Positions 1 through 11,393 of a stretch of 64,000 nt of DNA are shown piece after piece. A model generated the notes under the pieces. It was not told the origin of the DNA. It worked only from the letters and a program-made list of their open reading frames with translations, and ran no database searches. The stretch spans positions 24,339 through 88,338 of IMG/VR virus record IMGVR_UViG_3300020404_000180, one strand, 5' to 3'. The position numbers and the translations under genes were made by a program. How positions within the stretch are numbered: the stretch's first letter is position 1; each line of letters starts with the position of its first letter. Origin of the DNA: a virus.

Positions 1-433
1 AACCAAAGGATGATGTACCTCCTCCAGAACCTCTACCACCGTTACGAGCATATCCTCCTCCACCACCATAGGTGTAGTTTACAGAACTAACGTTTGATAC
101 ATCAATGTATCTGATTGCAGTAGCACCGCCACCACCACCAGCACCACGATAGGTGTTGTCGTTAACTCTTGCTCCTCCACCACCACCTGTACAATATACT
201 AGGACGTGGTTGCAACCAGCTGGTTTACTCCATACTCCAGATCCACCAGAAGTTGACTTACTATTCCAAGTACCGTTTTGGGATGTGTAAGTATTGATGC
301 TCAATAAAGCACCGCTTACAGTAAAGTTCTGATATGAACTACCGTTCCAAATCTTAAATGAACCGCTAGATACGTCAATAACATTTGCACCAGCCGTACT
401 TTGGATTTGGTCTACTCTTAAAATTCCTGCCAT
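1..433 (-). CDS. Glycine-rich tail-fibre adhesin, 3' end outside window
   Basis: The start codon is at 433 and the frame stays open to base 1, so at least 144 residues are present and the C-terminus lies outside. The N-terminus (MAGILRVDQIQ..., then a segment around FKIWNG) looks like the short virion-attachment head of phage fibre tips. From about residue 80 the protein becomes glycine-rich, with poly-Gly runs separated by short polar stretches (GGGGGA, GGGGGY). Such poly-Gly regions are known in receptor-binding adhesins of T4-like phages (the S16 gp38 type), where they pack as polyglycine II helices. It follows directly downstream of the 3459-residue fibre protein, so it is probably the fibre-tip adhesin and a host-range determinant. 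Function is inferred from composition and position. Confidence 0.8.
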   Translation of the reverse strand, partial: MAGILRVDQIQSTAGANVIDVSSGSFKIWNGSSYQNFTVSGALLSINTYTSQNGTWNSKSTSGGSGVWSKPAGCNHVLVYCTGGGGGARVNDNTYRGAGGGGGATAIRYIDVSNVSSVNYTYGGGGGYARNGGRGSGGGTSSFG

Positions 434-443
434 GATTAGTTAA

Positions 444-3400
444 TTAGACTATGCTCCAGTATCCACCACTGTTTATGGTTACAGTTACACCGTTATTTAT
501 AGTAACAGGACCTGAACTTAAACAGTTGTCCCCACTATTTACAGAAATGTTTTCTGCGACGGAGTTTCTATTTCGTTTGAATACTCCATAACGGTCAATC
601 CACTGCTTGTCACCATCAGCACGAAGAACAACATTACGCTGTCCGCTAGATAAACCTTCAGAAGATGTATTAATATTTATTCCGTTAGATCCTCTAACCT
701 CTAATCTGTAAGATGACTGTGTTTGGTCACTACCAGAATACAATGTCCAGTAACCACCATCACCATTGATAGAACCCTGTCCAGTATCATTGTTAGAACG
801 GAAGTAGAAGTCGTCACCTGTTCTTAAGTAAGTATGAGAGTTGTTAGAGAAGTAGAATCTTTCCTGACCACCAGCATCACTAATCCATTGGTTAACACTA
901 CCACCTAAGTATGGAAGATTAAGTGCACTGTAACCATCAAGTAAGTCTGCGTTAAGGTTAGGACATACAGTTGTAGAACTAACAGCGATTGGTGCAGTAC
1001 CTTGTGCAACTGTTGACCTTATAGTATTTGTTGAACGAATGTCGCCTTTAACATCAAGTTTGTAAGATGGTGTACCGCTACCAAAGTTACCAACACCCAC
1101 GTTACCACTTCTTGAGATTCTCATTGACTCGAAGAAGTCTCCAGAACCATCGGTTCCTTGTGTGAAGAATGTCAAACCTAGGTAATCACTATCAGTGTTC
1201 TCTGCAATACCTGATATCATCGCACGTCTGCGACCTCCAGTTCTCCATACGATAGAACCTAGAGTATGACCCACAGTAAATGCTGTGTCAACTTGAATCA
1301 ACATTGATTCTCCACCAGTTACTGTCTGTGATGCTGAACCATCACCGTCACCAGTGTTACCACCCTCATCTACGTGGAAACGTGCTAGAGGATTAGTCTC
1401 GCCAATTCCTAAGCGACCACCACGGAAAGTAATATTATTATATGATAAGTATGTGCCATTCCAACCAAAGGCGTTGCTATCGTTACCAAAACGGATGTAA
1501 CCTTGATTGCTGTCTTGTCTACCCTTAATTGATAACTGGTTAGTGGTTGCCTTACCTATGTTAATACCATTACCATCAGCTAACTGTAAGATAGATGTAC
1601 CAGTGTTAGAGAATATACCTTGGTCGGCATATAAATCGTTGACTGTTAAATGACCTGATGAATCTCTACGAGCAAGAGTGTTTGATGATGCAGATGTTGA
1701 CTGTGTATAACCATCAACATAGTGAGCGTCTAACTGTGATGATGCTCCATCGTTTCCTGCATGCCAGATTGTGTTACCATTTGCTGTTAAATCTCCAGCG
1801 TTAAATCTTAATGTACCATTACCGTTAGAACCATTACCACCAGAGACGATCATTTGAACGTCATAGTCTGGTGCTTGACCAGATGATCTAAAGTCTAATG
1901 TTGGTGTAGTAGATACTGCTGCCTTACCAATCTGTAATTTAGCACCAGATGCATTGTCACGTAATCCAATGATAGTAGAGGAACCACTTGATATTGGGTT
2001 AGATGATGTTACTGTCCATTTTGTGCCAGGATTAGGTCCGAAGACTCTAATGTTTGCGTTAGTGTTATTACCAACAAATGATATTGTTCCAGTAACAAGT
2101 GAATATATTTCACCAGTTGTATGTGTTTTTTCTTGAACACCATTAGAACTATCAACCACGATAGAACCAATGTTATTTGTTGCACCATCATTTGAGTAGA
2201 TAGTGTAGGTTCCACCATTATTGATGTTACCACCAACACCACTATTACAATGGAAGTCTGGAATGTATAGTGTAAATTTATTACCTGTGTCATTAACAAA
2301 GAAGTTCTCAAAGACCATCTTGTCTTGACCAAGAACTTCTGGTAAGAACATATCACCAATCTTGTGATCAAGTCCTGCACGTGTGTCACCAATGTTATAA
2401 CCAGAACCATACCATAGTCCTTGCTTACCGTCTAACTTGTCAGCGTCTAATCCACTGCCAACACCGTCATTTCCTTCTGACCAAATCTTGAACCAGTTAG
2501 AGTAGACTGCATTGATTCCATTATTACCTCTGATGTATAGGTTGTTATTATCTGTAAATCCTAATTGAGTTGATGCAGTTCCAGTAGACTGTCTTCTGTA
2601 TGTGAGAATACCATGTGTTGTACCACCATCATTAAGACCAGTTGCAGCGTTATTTCTAAGTGCTGCAGCAACACCATTTGCTGCCTGAGCAGGAGATGGG
2701 TTTGATGTGAGTGATGCAGTCTCGTTAAATATTCTGTTTGCAGTATCAGCAGTACCAGATATAGAGATGTTGTATGTTATGTTTGCAAGTCTTGCAGGAT
2801 CTAATGTACCGAAGATAATGTTGTTTGCAGTCTGATAGAATGAACCATCGTTACCATCTAATTTGTCAGCGTTAAGTTCAGATCCTGCACCTTGGTCAAT
2901 AGAAACCTGACCATTGTTATCAACAAGGAATCCACCTTGATCTTGGTTTGCAACCGCTTGGTTAGCAACGTCCTTTCTAAATCTGAATACACCGTAGTTA
3001 CCATATACTGAGGAACTCGCAGTTAGAGAGTCACCTTTTCTTATGTCAACTTCAATGTTACCAAATGCTCTGTTAATAGTTCCCTTAGTAGCATTCAATA
3101 CTGCACTGTTACCACCACCAAGTTCACTTGGTATTACAACTGAGAAGTCTCCAGTGTATCCTGTACCAGAGTCAGTAACCTGTGCACTAATAATAGCACC
3201 ACTTGATACAACGTATGTTGCTCGTGCAACATCATCACTTGTAACAGAGACGTTACCGCCTTCCATTGGTAAGTTCTGATAAGTTCCATCTGTATATCCA
3301 GAACCACCATTTGCAATAGTGATTGTGTCAACGTAAGAACTATCAGTAATAGAACCACCAATTAGTATGGCGTCAGATGTTGTAGGTCTAATTGATTGTA

Positions 3401-6400
3401 ATGCATACTCCCATGAAGAATCACCACGTAAGAAACTAAATGAGTTTGCAGTTCCTTTACTTGCTAATCTTTCTGGGTCAATAGTACCAGCAACAATATT
3501 TGATGCATCAATGTTAGTTGATGTTAACTGTGTCCAGTTTGCAGCGTTAGATGCTGATGTATTGATTGTTCTAGTAAGGTCAACAATTCTCTTCCTTGCA
3601 AAGTTACCAGACGTGGTAGCAGCAGTAGGAGAAGTAATAGAATATTGATTTGAGTTTAATAATGTTATAGCGTAGAAACCATCAGGTGCAGTTCCTGTTG
3701 TGAAATCAAAGAACTGTAGAGAACCGTTAGATAAACCATGTGAACTCTCAGTGAATGTAATCGTTGTGCTTCCACTCTGTGAGTAAGTTCCAGTTGCTAA
3801 GTTCGCTAGTGCTTGGTCAACAATAAAGTCAGATGCTTCAAACTTGATATTGTTAGCAATGTTGATTGCAACTCTACCTTCTATCTGTGCAGCAATAACT
3901 GCATTATTAGATGAACCACTAGGTGATGTTAATACCTGTACTGTTGGTTGTGAGTAGTAACCTTTACCAAGGTTTGTAATCTCAACTCTAGTTACAACAC
4001 CACTGGTTACTTTTGCTGTAGCAGCAGCTTGAACTCCATTACTTGTGTCGTCAGGTGCAGATATTGTAAGGTTAAAGTCTCCAGAATATCCAGAACCACC
4101 ACTACTGATAACGTAGTTAAATACAGCACCATCATTGTATGATTGTACAGTACCACGTGCAGTTGTAGAACTACCAACAACGATATCACCATTACTAAAT
4201 TGGAATGCACTGTTAGGTGCAAATGCTAAGAACTGACTCTCTAAGTCATTCTCTAAGATGTAAGAGATAGCAACACCAGCGGTTACAAATTGATGAGTAC
4301 CAGAACCTTGACTTGATAATGTTATCGCAGCACCAGAGTTAGCATTTGATGTTGTTGCAGCAAGTTTGATTGTGTTATCATCAATCTTGATAACGTAGTA
4401 AACGTTATTTGTTGCAAGACCACCGATTGAGGATGAACCCTCTGTGTATGTCAACTGGTCTCCAGTTGATGTACCGTGTCCAGTAATTGTAATTGTGTCC
4501 GCACCAGTATTGACTGATGAAGATGCTACAGAGAATGTAGTAGCAGATGTTTGTATTGCAATATCACCAGCGTTTGCGTCTTCAATCGCAAGTCTTTCTG
4601 CCTGTGATGCAACAGATGTAATATTAAATGGACGTAAGGCAGGAATCTGGTCAATGTTAATCTTACCGTTTGATGTCAACTGAACCAGTGCAGATGGAAC
4701 TGCGTTTGTTGAGAATGGTTGGTTGAGGTAAGGTCCTAAGTTGTTAGAGATATAATCTTTAACAGATGCCTGTGTAGGTAGTAAGGAGTCAGATGCGAAT
4801 GTACCACCAAGTGTATCAGCAGCAGAGAATCCTGTAATTGTAATGTCACCACCAACAATCTTGATAGATGTAAGTTCTGAGATTGCAACTGTACCAACGA
4901 AACTAATAGCACCAGTTCTGTTGAAGATAGTAACAAAATTACCAACCTTGAAGTCACCAAATTCGTTCGTACCAGATGTATAAACCTGACCGAATTGTTC
5001 TTCTGCTGCTTCAAATGCACTTCCTAATCCAACACCACCGTTCTGAGGTAATGCAGCATATGTGTTACCAGAACCAGCGTATTCCCAAGTGTGTGATGAT
5101 GAGTTACATACAGATGGTCTATGGAATTTAATACCTAAACTTACTAGATTTGATAGTGCTAAACTTCCAGCAACAAATCCAGAATCGTTAGATGACTGAT
5201 ACCTATTACCATTACTGATATTGGTAAAGTCCATTGACCTGTTGGTCTTAATCTTAGCAACAATCTGTGTGCCAGGTGAACCAGAAACCAATTCTGTTTC
5301 TAGAATTATATGCTCTACAGCAAGGTCAGATGACCTATGACCATCAATCTTGATGATGTAATCTTCAATAGGTATGTTTGTTAATGATGTACCAGATACT
5401 TGGATAACTTGTCTACCTGTTGGTGTACCATTTCCATCGACGTCTTCTGTAATAGAATCAATAACACCGACGTCAAATGTGTATGCTTCTGCTCTAAATC
5501 CTGTAGCACGTAGTGAGAAAGTACCAAAGTTAGATGCAGAGTTTGTAACAGATGCATAACCACCAGACTGTACTAAGATACCATCTTGACAGAAGATAGC
5601 AAACACAGAAACCAACTGTGTGTAACCATCATTACTGATGTTGTACGCAGTACCACCAAAACATATAATGGTGAATGCGTTTGCAACCATTGACTTACCT
5701 TGTGGGTCAAACTGTGCAACAGTAGCACCCTGTGAGTTTTGTTTTAAACCAGCTCTAGGTACGTTTGGTGTAGCAACCTTAGCACCATCAATCTCACAAC
5801 CAGAACCACCAAGGAATGATATAAGTGAAGAGTTCTGAATGTATGGAGATGCTTCAATGATTGGAAGGTCTAAGTGTACATTTCCTAATGGGAACGAATA
5901 TGATGATTGATCCTGTTCAGTAATTACTGGGTCAGGATTTGTAATTGCACCACTGTATGCTGTAGCACTTGATAATACGTTATCTAATATACCCCAGTTT
6001 GTAGTCAATGCAGATACAACATTAGCACACTCAGGTGCAGATGAATCTACAGTAATAGAACCATTGGATGTAATTGGTATTTGTGAGAACTGACCAGTCT
6101 CTAAATTATTTCTTATTGCGTCTATTGATAGTTCTTTTGCTGCAGCGAACATTGCACGACTATACTGTACCTCGTTGTCTAGGTATTGTATTGCACCACT
6201 AGAGATATAGAGGTTTGCTGCCTCAACAATTGCTGAGTTTCCACCGTAACGTAAGTCGAACTGGAACGCACGACAAATCTTCATTACGTCATCAATACAC
6301 TGTTGGTCGCCAGGTGCAGCAGTTCGTGTAACAGATGATACACTACCAGCAGTAGAACCGCTTCCTAACGCTGTTGTAACGGTGTTGAAGAAGGTTGTAA

Positions 6401-9400
6401 TTGATGATACGACATTTGCACAAGAAGGTGCTGTTGCAACCGTTCTAGTAGCATGTGACATATTGTCGTTAGCAATAGCAGTATCAAGGATTGTGAAGAA
6501 TCCATCTACTAAATTTTGCTCTACAGTTGTTCCTTTATTGTTGTTGTCAGTTACCTGTGTAAATCCGTGATTACCCTCTATGGTAATTGTCTCACTAGCA
6601 GCTGCTTGTTTAGCAATTGCTTTTGCTATTGCAAATACTGCACGTGATTCTGTTTCTTCTCCATCAAGGTGTGTAGAGTTTGTATACAACTGTGCTGCAT
6701 CATATACTTGCTCATTTCCACCATGTGCTAAGTTGTAAACTACAGTACGTACAAAATCACTAACGTCATCTATACAGTTTTGATTTCCACCAGGCACATT
6801 GTGTGATGGGTTATCTATGTTGTAACGTTGAACTGACTCAAATGCAATCAAGTCTAAGTTCTTAAGAATTAGAGTTGCAGCATAACCAGATACAGTTTGT
6901 GCAGGAGTATCTAATGTAAGAGTATGATAGTATTGTAATTTTGTTGAGTTACCATAACGATGTATTGGTAGATTTCTTGATGCTAAGATACATGCATCTT
7001 TTGCATTGTTGAATACTTCTACATAACGGTCTCTTGTTAGTGAGAAACCAGGATCAATATAGAATTTTGCTTGGTCATAGACTCTATCGTTTCCACCCCA
7101 CTTTAAGTTGTGTGCAAGTGCTTTCTGTATGAAGTCTCTAACATCATCGTAGCATGCTGTACTACCTGTAGGAATAGTGTAACCACTATTAGCAGCAAGC
7201 ATTTTATTGACTGCATAATCTGCAATCATATCTGCGTTACCAAATAGTAACTCTGCAGCATCAGCATACTTGTTATCTACTGGTATGCTGTTTGGAGTTC
7301 TAAATGGTTTCTGTAAATCTGTAAATGTACCAACAGTTCCTGTCTGACCATTAGCAGTATTGTTTGCTAGGTCTACAACAAATTTTCTGTCGTCAATAAT
7401 GTCCTTAAGACCATGAGTACCATTGACCACTGCGTTACCAGAGTTAGCAATAGTAATTTCTGTGATTGCTTTCTTAACTGAGTTAGCACCAGCACTTACA
7501 AAATAATGTGTTGAAGTGTCAGATGATACACCAACGTTAACTTCAAATGTATTAGTTTGTTTGTTTGATATCTTTAACCACTTGTCAAATGCAGGGTCAC
7601 TACCTCTAGGATATGGATGTTTAGTTGCACGAGAGTCGGTGTCACATTCAAATACAAACGCACCAGCATCAAACTTAACTAAGTCTCCGTTTTGGAAACC
7701 ATGGTTTGCTATGGTTACTTCAAATACACCAGTGCCAGGTGTGTATGTTGCACCAGTAGGTGTATGCTGACTAAAGTTTGGATATAAGTTATGTCCTCTC
7801 TGTACAATAATTGTACAATCATCGCCTGATACAGACCATGATGTCATCTTCTTCGCAATAGTATCTGCTGCTACTCCGAAATTTGTTCCACCAATAGTAA
7901 GTGCATTAGTACGAGTAGCGGATGATTCATAATAATATTTGACATATGCTACTGCCTCCTGTGCAATAAATTCTTGGTTTATCTTGATTGCCTCAGCACC
8001 ATCTAAGAATCTATCACTCTGATTAATAGCAGTAAATCCATAAGGAGAGTTCCTCAAGGATGCTAGTACATAGTTAGAAGATGATACAACTGTTTGGTCA
8101 CCAGTTGGGTTGATAGAAGCACCAACCTGTGATATGTTTCCACGAATAACAAATTGTAGTGAGAAACCATCAGCACGTTCAATACGATGTGTGATGTATT
8201 TTCTACCATTGAGGTCTTCAAGGTTGTCTAAGATACTAACGCCAGAACCAGAACCAGTTGTTACATCGCTAGCAGTATCAATATTTGCTTGCTTTAGAAC
8301 AAAGGTTACAGTCAAGTTAGAACTGTTGTACCTAGCAACACCTAAACCTAAATCAGTGTTTGATGGTAATGTAGGAGTTCCAGAACCTTGAGTGAATCCA
8401 TCAATATTATATGTCTTACTAAATCTCTCAAAACCAGCAGGGAAGTTGAATGTAATACCCGCTTCAGTTAGAGATGCCCAGTTAGCAAATAATGTTCCTG
8501 TTTTTGTATTGTCAACACTTGATACAGTAACTGTAATCTCTCCACCAGAGATTGTAAAGTTAGTATTTGTTGATGTACCGAAATCTATTGCAGAGTTTTG
8601 GAAACCATATACTTGAACTTCTTGTCCAACCTCATAGTCATGGAAATCAGAACTTGTACTAGAACTTGCAAGTGTAAAGATAGGACCGTTATAAGTTGCT
8701 ACAGTGTTCAGTGATGTGTCAATCGTTGTGATTGATAAGACTCTTTCCTGTATGTCAAATCTTTGGAAACCCTTACCAGCACTTGTTATATCAATTGTAA
8801 TAGGATCATCAGCACCAGATGCATTCTTCTGTGTTGCGTTAGCAGCAGATGCTGCTAATCTGATATAATCATCGTTTTCTTTATATACAAAATATGCAGT
8901 GCCATCAACAAGACCACCTATCGCACCCATTTTTCCAGCACGATATATGATGCCTTCTCCAGTTGATAGTAAATGATTATCAATAAAGATATTATTTGCT
9001 TCTGGCATTATATTACCAGACTCAAATACATGGAAACTATCGTCAGGAGATACATTTGTGATGTCTTTTCTACCCTGAGTTACGCTAAGGTTTATAGCGT
9101 TAGCATGAGTGTCATATAATTCAATAGTATCTGCATCAATAACTCTGACATAGTAGACAGTGGTGTCAATTAAACCTGGCAGAGGATTGAGGTTTTCGTC
9201 TTTACTATAGTATACTGCTGCACCTGTTTTATATCTGTGTGCAGTAAGTGTAATTCTGTCTAGAGCAACATCAATAAAGTTTGTACTACCTTTAAATGTG
9301 ACGAATTCTCTCTCAGCATCAACAGTGTGCTGATAGATTTGGTTAGATATAACTTCTAATTCTGGTCTTAATGACTCAGCATCTACAACGTCAAATCTAT

Positions 9401-10823
9401 CTGATACACCAGCGTTATTGAGATCAGTTATGATATTTGCAGCAACTGAATCATAGAATATTTTCTCAGCGTCTTGGAATACGTCGTTAACACCTGACGT
9501 AATTAGTATCGTTACATTACCAGTTGAGTATGGAGATGCGACAGGACCTGTAAAGTTAACTGTCTGAATTGTACCAAGTGTACCTGATGATCCACCTTGT
9601 ACAAAGTAGCCTGTCTGTAAAGATGTGTTATTACCTGTGTGATTGTTAAAGGTAACCTTAAATATGTTTTGGCCACGAAACTTTTCGCCAGCAACTGCAG
9701 GGATCTGGCGTACTTCTGGTTCATAGTAAAGTCTTTGTTTGTCATCAAACACAAACGCAAACTTCCATGTATGAATAACTGTACTCTGTGGGTCAGAGGA
9801 ATTTTGTAGTGCATCTCTGAATACAACACCATTGATGTATGTTTCATTAGACGCCTTGATCATATGCCTATCGGCATTCTGTGGTCTTAGAATAACACGA
9901 CGAAGGTTGTCACCAATCAGTGAACAGTTTCTAGGAAGTGAGATTGGGTTATCTTCAAAGTATTCACCACCAGATACAATAATAGAAACGTATTCATCAG
10001 ATGGGTCTGGAACTGCTTTCTGCAATCCGTAAGCAATCTGTGCTGCTTTCTTGATAGTTTTTACAGGTCTTGCTGCAGAACGACCATCGTTTGTATCTAA
10101 ACCAATGGTTGATGATACGTATACACGACCACCAGTGTCATTAGTAGCAACTTTATATACAAAGTCAGTGGTAGCAATCCTTCTTGACTGGTCAGTCAGA
10201 GGAGGAGTATCAGCACTTGGGAAGAATGTAGTTCCAAATGTAGGACTTGTGACGTCTGTATCTTCAAAGTTAACTAAGTTTGGTGCTCTTAGATTCAATG
10301 AAGGGTTAACAATTGTACTGATATCAAGGTTTGTAACCTGTGCAGTATCAGAAATGATAGAACGAGTCGTTCTAATTTGTCCCTCAACATCGAGTTCAAA
10401 CTCAGGATTATTAGTATTGATACCAACACGAACGTTTTCCTGTGCGTTTTTGTTTATGAATAATGCGTCTTTCTCTAATGCACCTGTACCAACAGATACC
10501 TCAATAACCTCATCACCTTGAATACTTAATGAACGAACTCTCTTATATGCTAGAGTCGCACCCGCTGTAATTATACTATTTGCTGAACCTACAAAACTTA
10601 AATTATCGTCATCTACCTTAGTTACTGTAAACTCTCCATCTACTTCACCACCACTAGTAAAGTCAATGTATAATTTATCTGATCCTATTATGCCATGTGC
10701 AACCGAAACAATATTACCCACCCCACCAGACGTTCTGCTGTACGTGGCGTTTACCCAGTTTCCTGTCGCTTTAGACCCAGATGCTTCTATCCTCTGCTGG
10801 TCTACATTAAACTTTAAACTCAT
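444..10823 (-). CDS. Giant distal tail-fibre protein (3459 aa)
   Basis: A virion fibre protein of exceptional length. Visible parts in order: an N-terminal head; a phrase like VGINTNNPEFELDVEG near residue 135; a right-handed beta-helix-like domain (about 224-340: GGRVYVSS..., IIVSGGEYFEDNPI); repeat modules with a conserved C-[IY]-DD-V core and GGN..YDAA (about 1170-1575) that recur in the gp7-like protein; GGSGY repeats; then several LDG repeats (ADKLDG, ADLLDG) typical of phage long tail fibres; and a C-terminal beta-strand tip ending NSGGYWSIV, a kind of end common in cyanophage fibres. No intramolecular chaperone protease is visible. The next gene downstream encodes a glycine-rich adhesin, so this is probably the fibre shaft that carries it. 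The exact T4 equivalent (gp34-37) cannot be assigned by eye. Confidence 0.88.
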   Translation of the reverse strand: MSLKFNVDQQRIEASGSKATGNWVNATYSRTSGGVGNIVSVAHGIIGSDKLYIDFTSGGEVDGEFTVTKVDDDNLSFVGSANSIITAGATLAYKRVRSLSIQGDEVIEVSVGTGALEKDALFINKNAQENVRVGINTNNPEFELDVEGQIRTTRSIISDTAQVTNLDISTIVNPSLNLRAPNLVNFEDTDVTSPTFGTTFFPSADTPPLTDQSRRIATTDFVYKVATNDTGGRVYVSSTIGLDTNDGRSAARPVKTIKKAAQIAYGLQKAVPDPSDEYVSIIVSGGEYFEDNPISLPRNCSLIGDNLRRVILRPQNADRHMIKASNETYINGVVFRDALQNSSDPQSTVIHTWKFAFVFDDKQRLYYEPEVRQIPAVAGEKFRGQNIFKVTFNNHTGNNTSLQTGYFVQGGSSGTLGTIQTVNFTGPVASPYSTGNVTILITSGVNDVFQDAEKIFYDSVAANIITDLNNAGVSDRFDVVDAESLRPELEVISNQIYQHTVDAEREFVTFKGSTNFIDVALDRITLTAHRYKTGAAVYYSKDENLNPLPGLIDTTVYYVRVIDADTIELYDTHANAINLSVTQGRKDITNVSPDDSFHVFESGNIMPEANNIFIDNHLLSTGEGIIYRAGKMGAIGGLVDGTAYFVYKENDDYIRLAASAANATQKNASGADDPITIDITSAGKGFQRFDIQERVLSITTIDTSLNTVATYNGPIFTLASSSTSSDFHDYEVGQEVQVYGFQNSAIDFGTSTNTNFTISGGEITVTVSSVDNTKTGTLFANWASLTEAGITFNFPAGFERFSKTYNIDGFTQGSGTPTLPSNTDLGLGVARYNSSNLTVTFVLKQANIDTASDVTTGSGSGVSILDNLEDLNGRKYITHRIERADGFSLQFVIRGNISQVGASINPTGDQTVVSSSNYVLASLRNSPYGFTAINQSDRFLDGAEAIKINQEFIAQEAVAYVKYYYESSATRTNALTIGGTNFGVAADTIAKKMTSWSVSGDDCTIIVQRGHNLYPNFSQHTPTGATYTPGTGVFEVTIANHGFQNGDLVKFDAGAFVFECDTDSRATKHPYPRGSDPAFDKWLKISNKQTNTFEVNVGVSSDTSTHYFVSAGANSVKKAITEITIANSGNAVVNGTHGLKDIIDDRKFVVDLANNTANGQTGTVGTFTDLQKPFRTPNSIPVDNKYADAAELLFGNADMIADYAVNKMLAANSGYTIPTGSTACYDDVRDFIQKALAHNLKWGGNDRVYDQAKFYIDPGFSLTRDRYVEVFNNAKDACILASRNLPIHRYGNSTKLQYYHTLTLDTPAQTVSGYAATLILKNLDLIAFESVQRYNIDNPSHNVPGGNQNCIDDVSDFVRTVVYNLAHGGNEQVYDAAQLYTNSTHLDGEETESRAVFAIAKAIAKQAAASETITIEGNHGFTQVTDNNNKGTTVEQNLVDGFFTILDTAIANDNMSHATRTVATAPSCANVVSSITTFFNTVTTALGSGSTAGSVSSVTRTAAPGDQQCIDDVMKICRAFQFDLRYGGNSAIVEAANLYISSGAIQYLDNEVQYSRAMFAAAKELSIDAIRNNLETGQFSQIPITSNGSITVDSSAPECANVVSALTTNWGILDNVLSSATAYSGAITNPDPVITEQDQSSYSFPLGNVHLDLPIIEASPYIQNSSLISFLGGSGCEIDGAKVATPNVPRAGLKQNSQGATVAQFDPQGKSMVANAFTIICFGGTAYNISNDGYTQLVSVFAIFCQDGILVQSGGYASVTNSASNFGTFSLRATGFRAEAYTFDVGVIDSITEDVDGNGTPTGRQVIQVSGTSLTNIPIEDYIIKIDGHRSSDLAVEHIILETELVSGSPGTQIVAKIKTNRSMDFTNISNGNRYQSSNDSGFVAGSLALSNLVSLGIKFHRPSVCNSSSHTWEYAGSGNTYAALPQNGGVGLGSAFEAAEEQFGQVYTSGTNEFGDFKVGNFVTIFNRTGAISFVGTVAISELTSIKIVGGDITITGFSAADTLGGTFASDSLLPTQASVKDYISNNLGPYLNQPFSTNAVPSALVQLTSNGKINIDQIPALRPFNITSVASQAERLAIEDANAGDIAIQTSATTFSVASSSVNTGADTITITGHGTSTGDQLTYTEGSSSIGGLATNNVYYVIKIDDNTIKLAATTSNANSGAAITLSSQGSGTHQFVTAGVAISYILENDLESQFLAFAPNSAFQFSNGDIVVGSSTTARGTVQSYNDGAVFNYVISSGGSGYSGDFNLTISAPDDTSNGVQAAATAKVTSGVVTRVEITNLGKGYYSQPTVQVLTSPSGSSNNAVIAAQIEGRVAINIANNIKFEASDFIVDQALANLATGTYSQSGSTTITFTESSHGLSNGSLQFFDFTTGTAPDGFYAITLLNSNQYSITSPTAATTSGNFARKRIVDLTRTINTSASNAANWTQLTSTNIDASNIVAGTIDPERLASKGTANSFSFLRGDSSWEYALQSIRPTTSDAILIGGSITDSSYVDTITIANGGSGYTDGTYQNLPMEGGNVSVTSDDVARATYVVSSGAIISAQVTDSGTGYTGDFSVVIPSELGGGNSAVLNATKGTINRAFGNIEVDIRKGDSLTASSSVYGNYGVFRFRKDVANQAVANQDQGGFLVDNNGQVSIDQGAGSELNADKLDGNDGSFYQTANNIIFGTLDPARLANITYNISISGTADTANRIFNETASLTSNPSPAQAANGVAAALRNNAATGLNDGGTTHGILTYRRQSTGTASTQLGFTDNNNLYIRGNNGINAVYSNWFKIWSEGNDGVGSGLDADKLDGKQGLWYGSGYNIGDTRAGLDHKIGDMFLPEVLGQDKMVFENFFVNDTGNKFTLYIPDFHCNSGVGGNINNGGTYTIYSNDGATNNIGSIVVDSSNGVQEKTHTTGEIYSLVTGTISFVGNNTNANIRVFGPNPGTKWTVTSSNPISSGSSTIIGLRDNASGAKLQIGKAAVSTTPTLDFRSSGQAPDYDVQMIVSGGNGSNGNGTLRFNAGDLTANGNTIWHAGNDGASSQLDAHYVDGYTQSTSASSNTLARRDSSGHLTVNDLYADQGIFSNTGTSILQLADGNGINIGKATTNQLSIKGRQDSNQGYIRFGNDSNAFGWNGTYLSYNNITFRGGRLGIGETNPLARFHVDEGGNTGDGDGSASQTVTGGESMLIQVDTAFTVGHTLGSIVWRTGGRRRAMISGIAENTDSDYLGLTFFTQGTDGSGDFFESMRISRSGNVGVGNFGSGTPSYKLDVKGDIRSTNTIRSTVAQGTAPIAVSSTTVCPNLNADLLDGYSALNLPYLGGSVNQWISDAGGQERFYFSNNSHTYLRTGDDFYFRSNNDTGQGSINGDGGYWTLYSGSDQTQSSYRLEVRGSNGININTSSEGLSSGQRNVVLRADGDKQWIDRYGVFKRNRNSVAENISVNSGDNCLSSGPVTINNGVTVTINSGGYWSIV

Positions 10824-10838
10824 CTCGTTCCTATAAGG

Positions 10839-11372
10839 TTATGATACGACTGTTATATCTAGAATACCAACCCACTTAACAGTTGAGCTGGAAGTCACAC
10901 TGGAGACTTGGAACGTAAAGAAAGGCACTCCACCAATCTGAATTGCTGCAGGAACTACATTCCATGTTTCTTGACCTGGCGGATTGTTTCTGACTACTAC
11001 TTCGTTAGAAACTACTGCAGTAGGGACACCGCCTGATGTCGTGGTTATAATAATATCAAATTTTGCTGCGTACACATAGGTGTTATTTGTAGTCTCCTGA
11101 CCAAATACAGTTGCAGTAGCAAATGAAACAGAGTCATTTACTAATGGTGGTGTGTTTGTAGCGATAGGAGTGTTGCCATCTAAAGACAATTGCTGTGTGT
11201 TGTTAGCAGCATCAGTTTGTCTTTTAAGAATAAAGATATCTTTGTTAGCGTCGGTGAAGTGGTCACTCACCATGTGCATTGCAGAGATATTTTTCAGAGC
11301 TTTAGAAGTGTTCAATACTTCAGTTGCAGCAACTGCGTATCCTCCTATAGATGAAAAGTTCTTTATTGGCAT
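10839..11372 (-). CDS. Putative virion structural protein (177 aa)
   Basis: A 177-residue protein starting MPIKNFSSIGG, rich in Thr, Val, Ser and Asn, with alternating beta-strand patterns and no transmembrane segment. It has its own late promoter (TATAAATA, 11401-11394) and sits between two giant fibre/structural genes, 15 bases before the 3459-residue fibre gene. No catalytic motif is visible. I infer a small beta-rich virion component, perhaps a connector or collar for the fibre. The precise role is unknown. Confidence 0.8.
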   Translation of the reverse strand: MPIKNFSSIGGYAVAATEVLNTSKALKNISAMHMVSDHFTDANKDIFILKRQTDAANNTQQLSLDGNTPIATNTPPLVNDSVSFATATVFGQETTNNTYVYAAKFDIIITTTSGGVPTAVVSNEVVVRNNPPGQETWNVVPAAIQIGGVPFFTFQVSSVTSSSTVKWVGILDITVVS

Positions 11373-11393
11373 GATTTTATAATACCTATGGGT

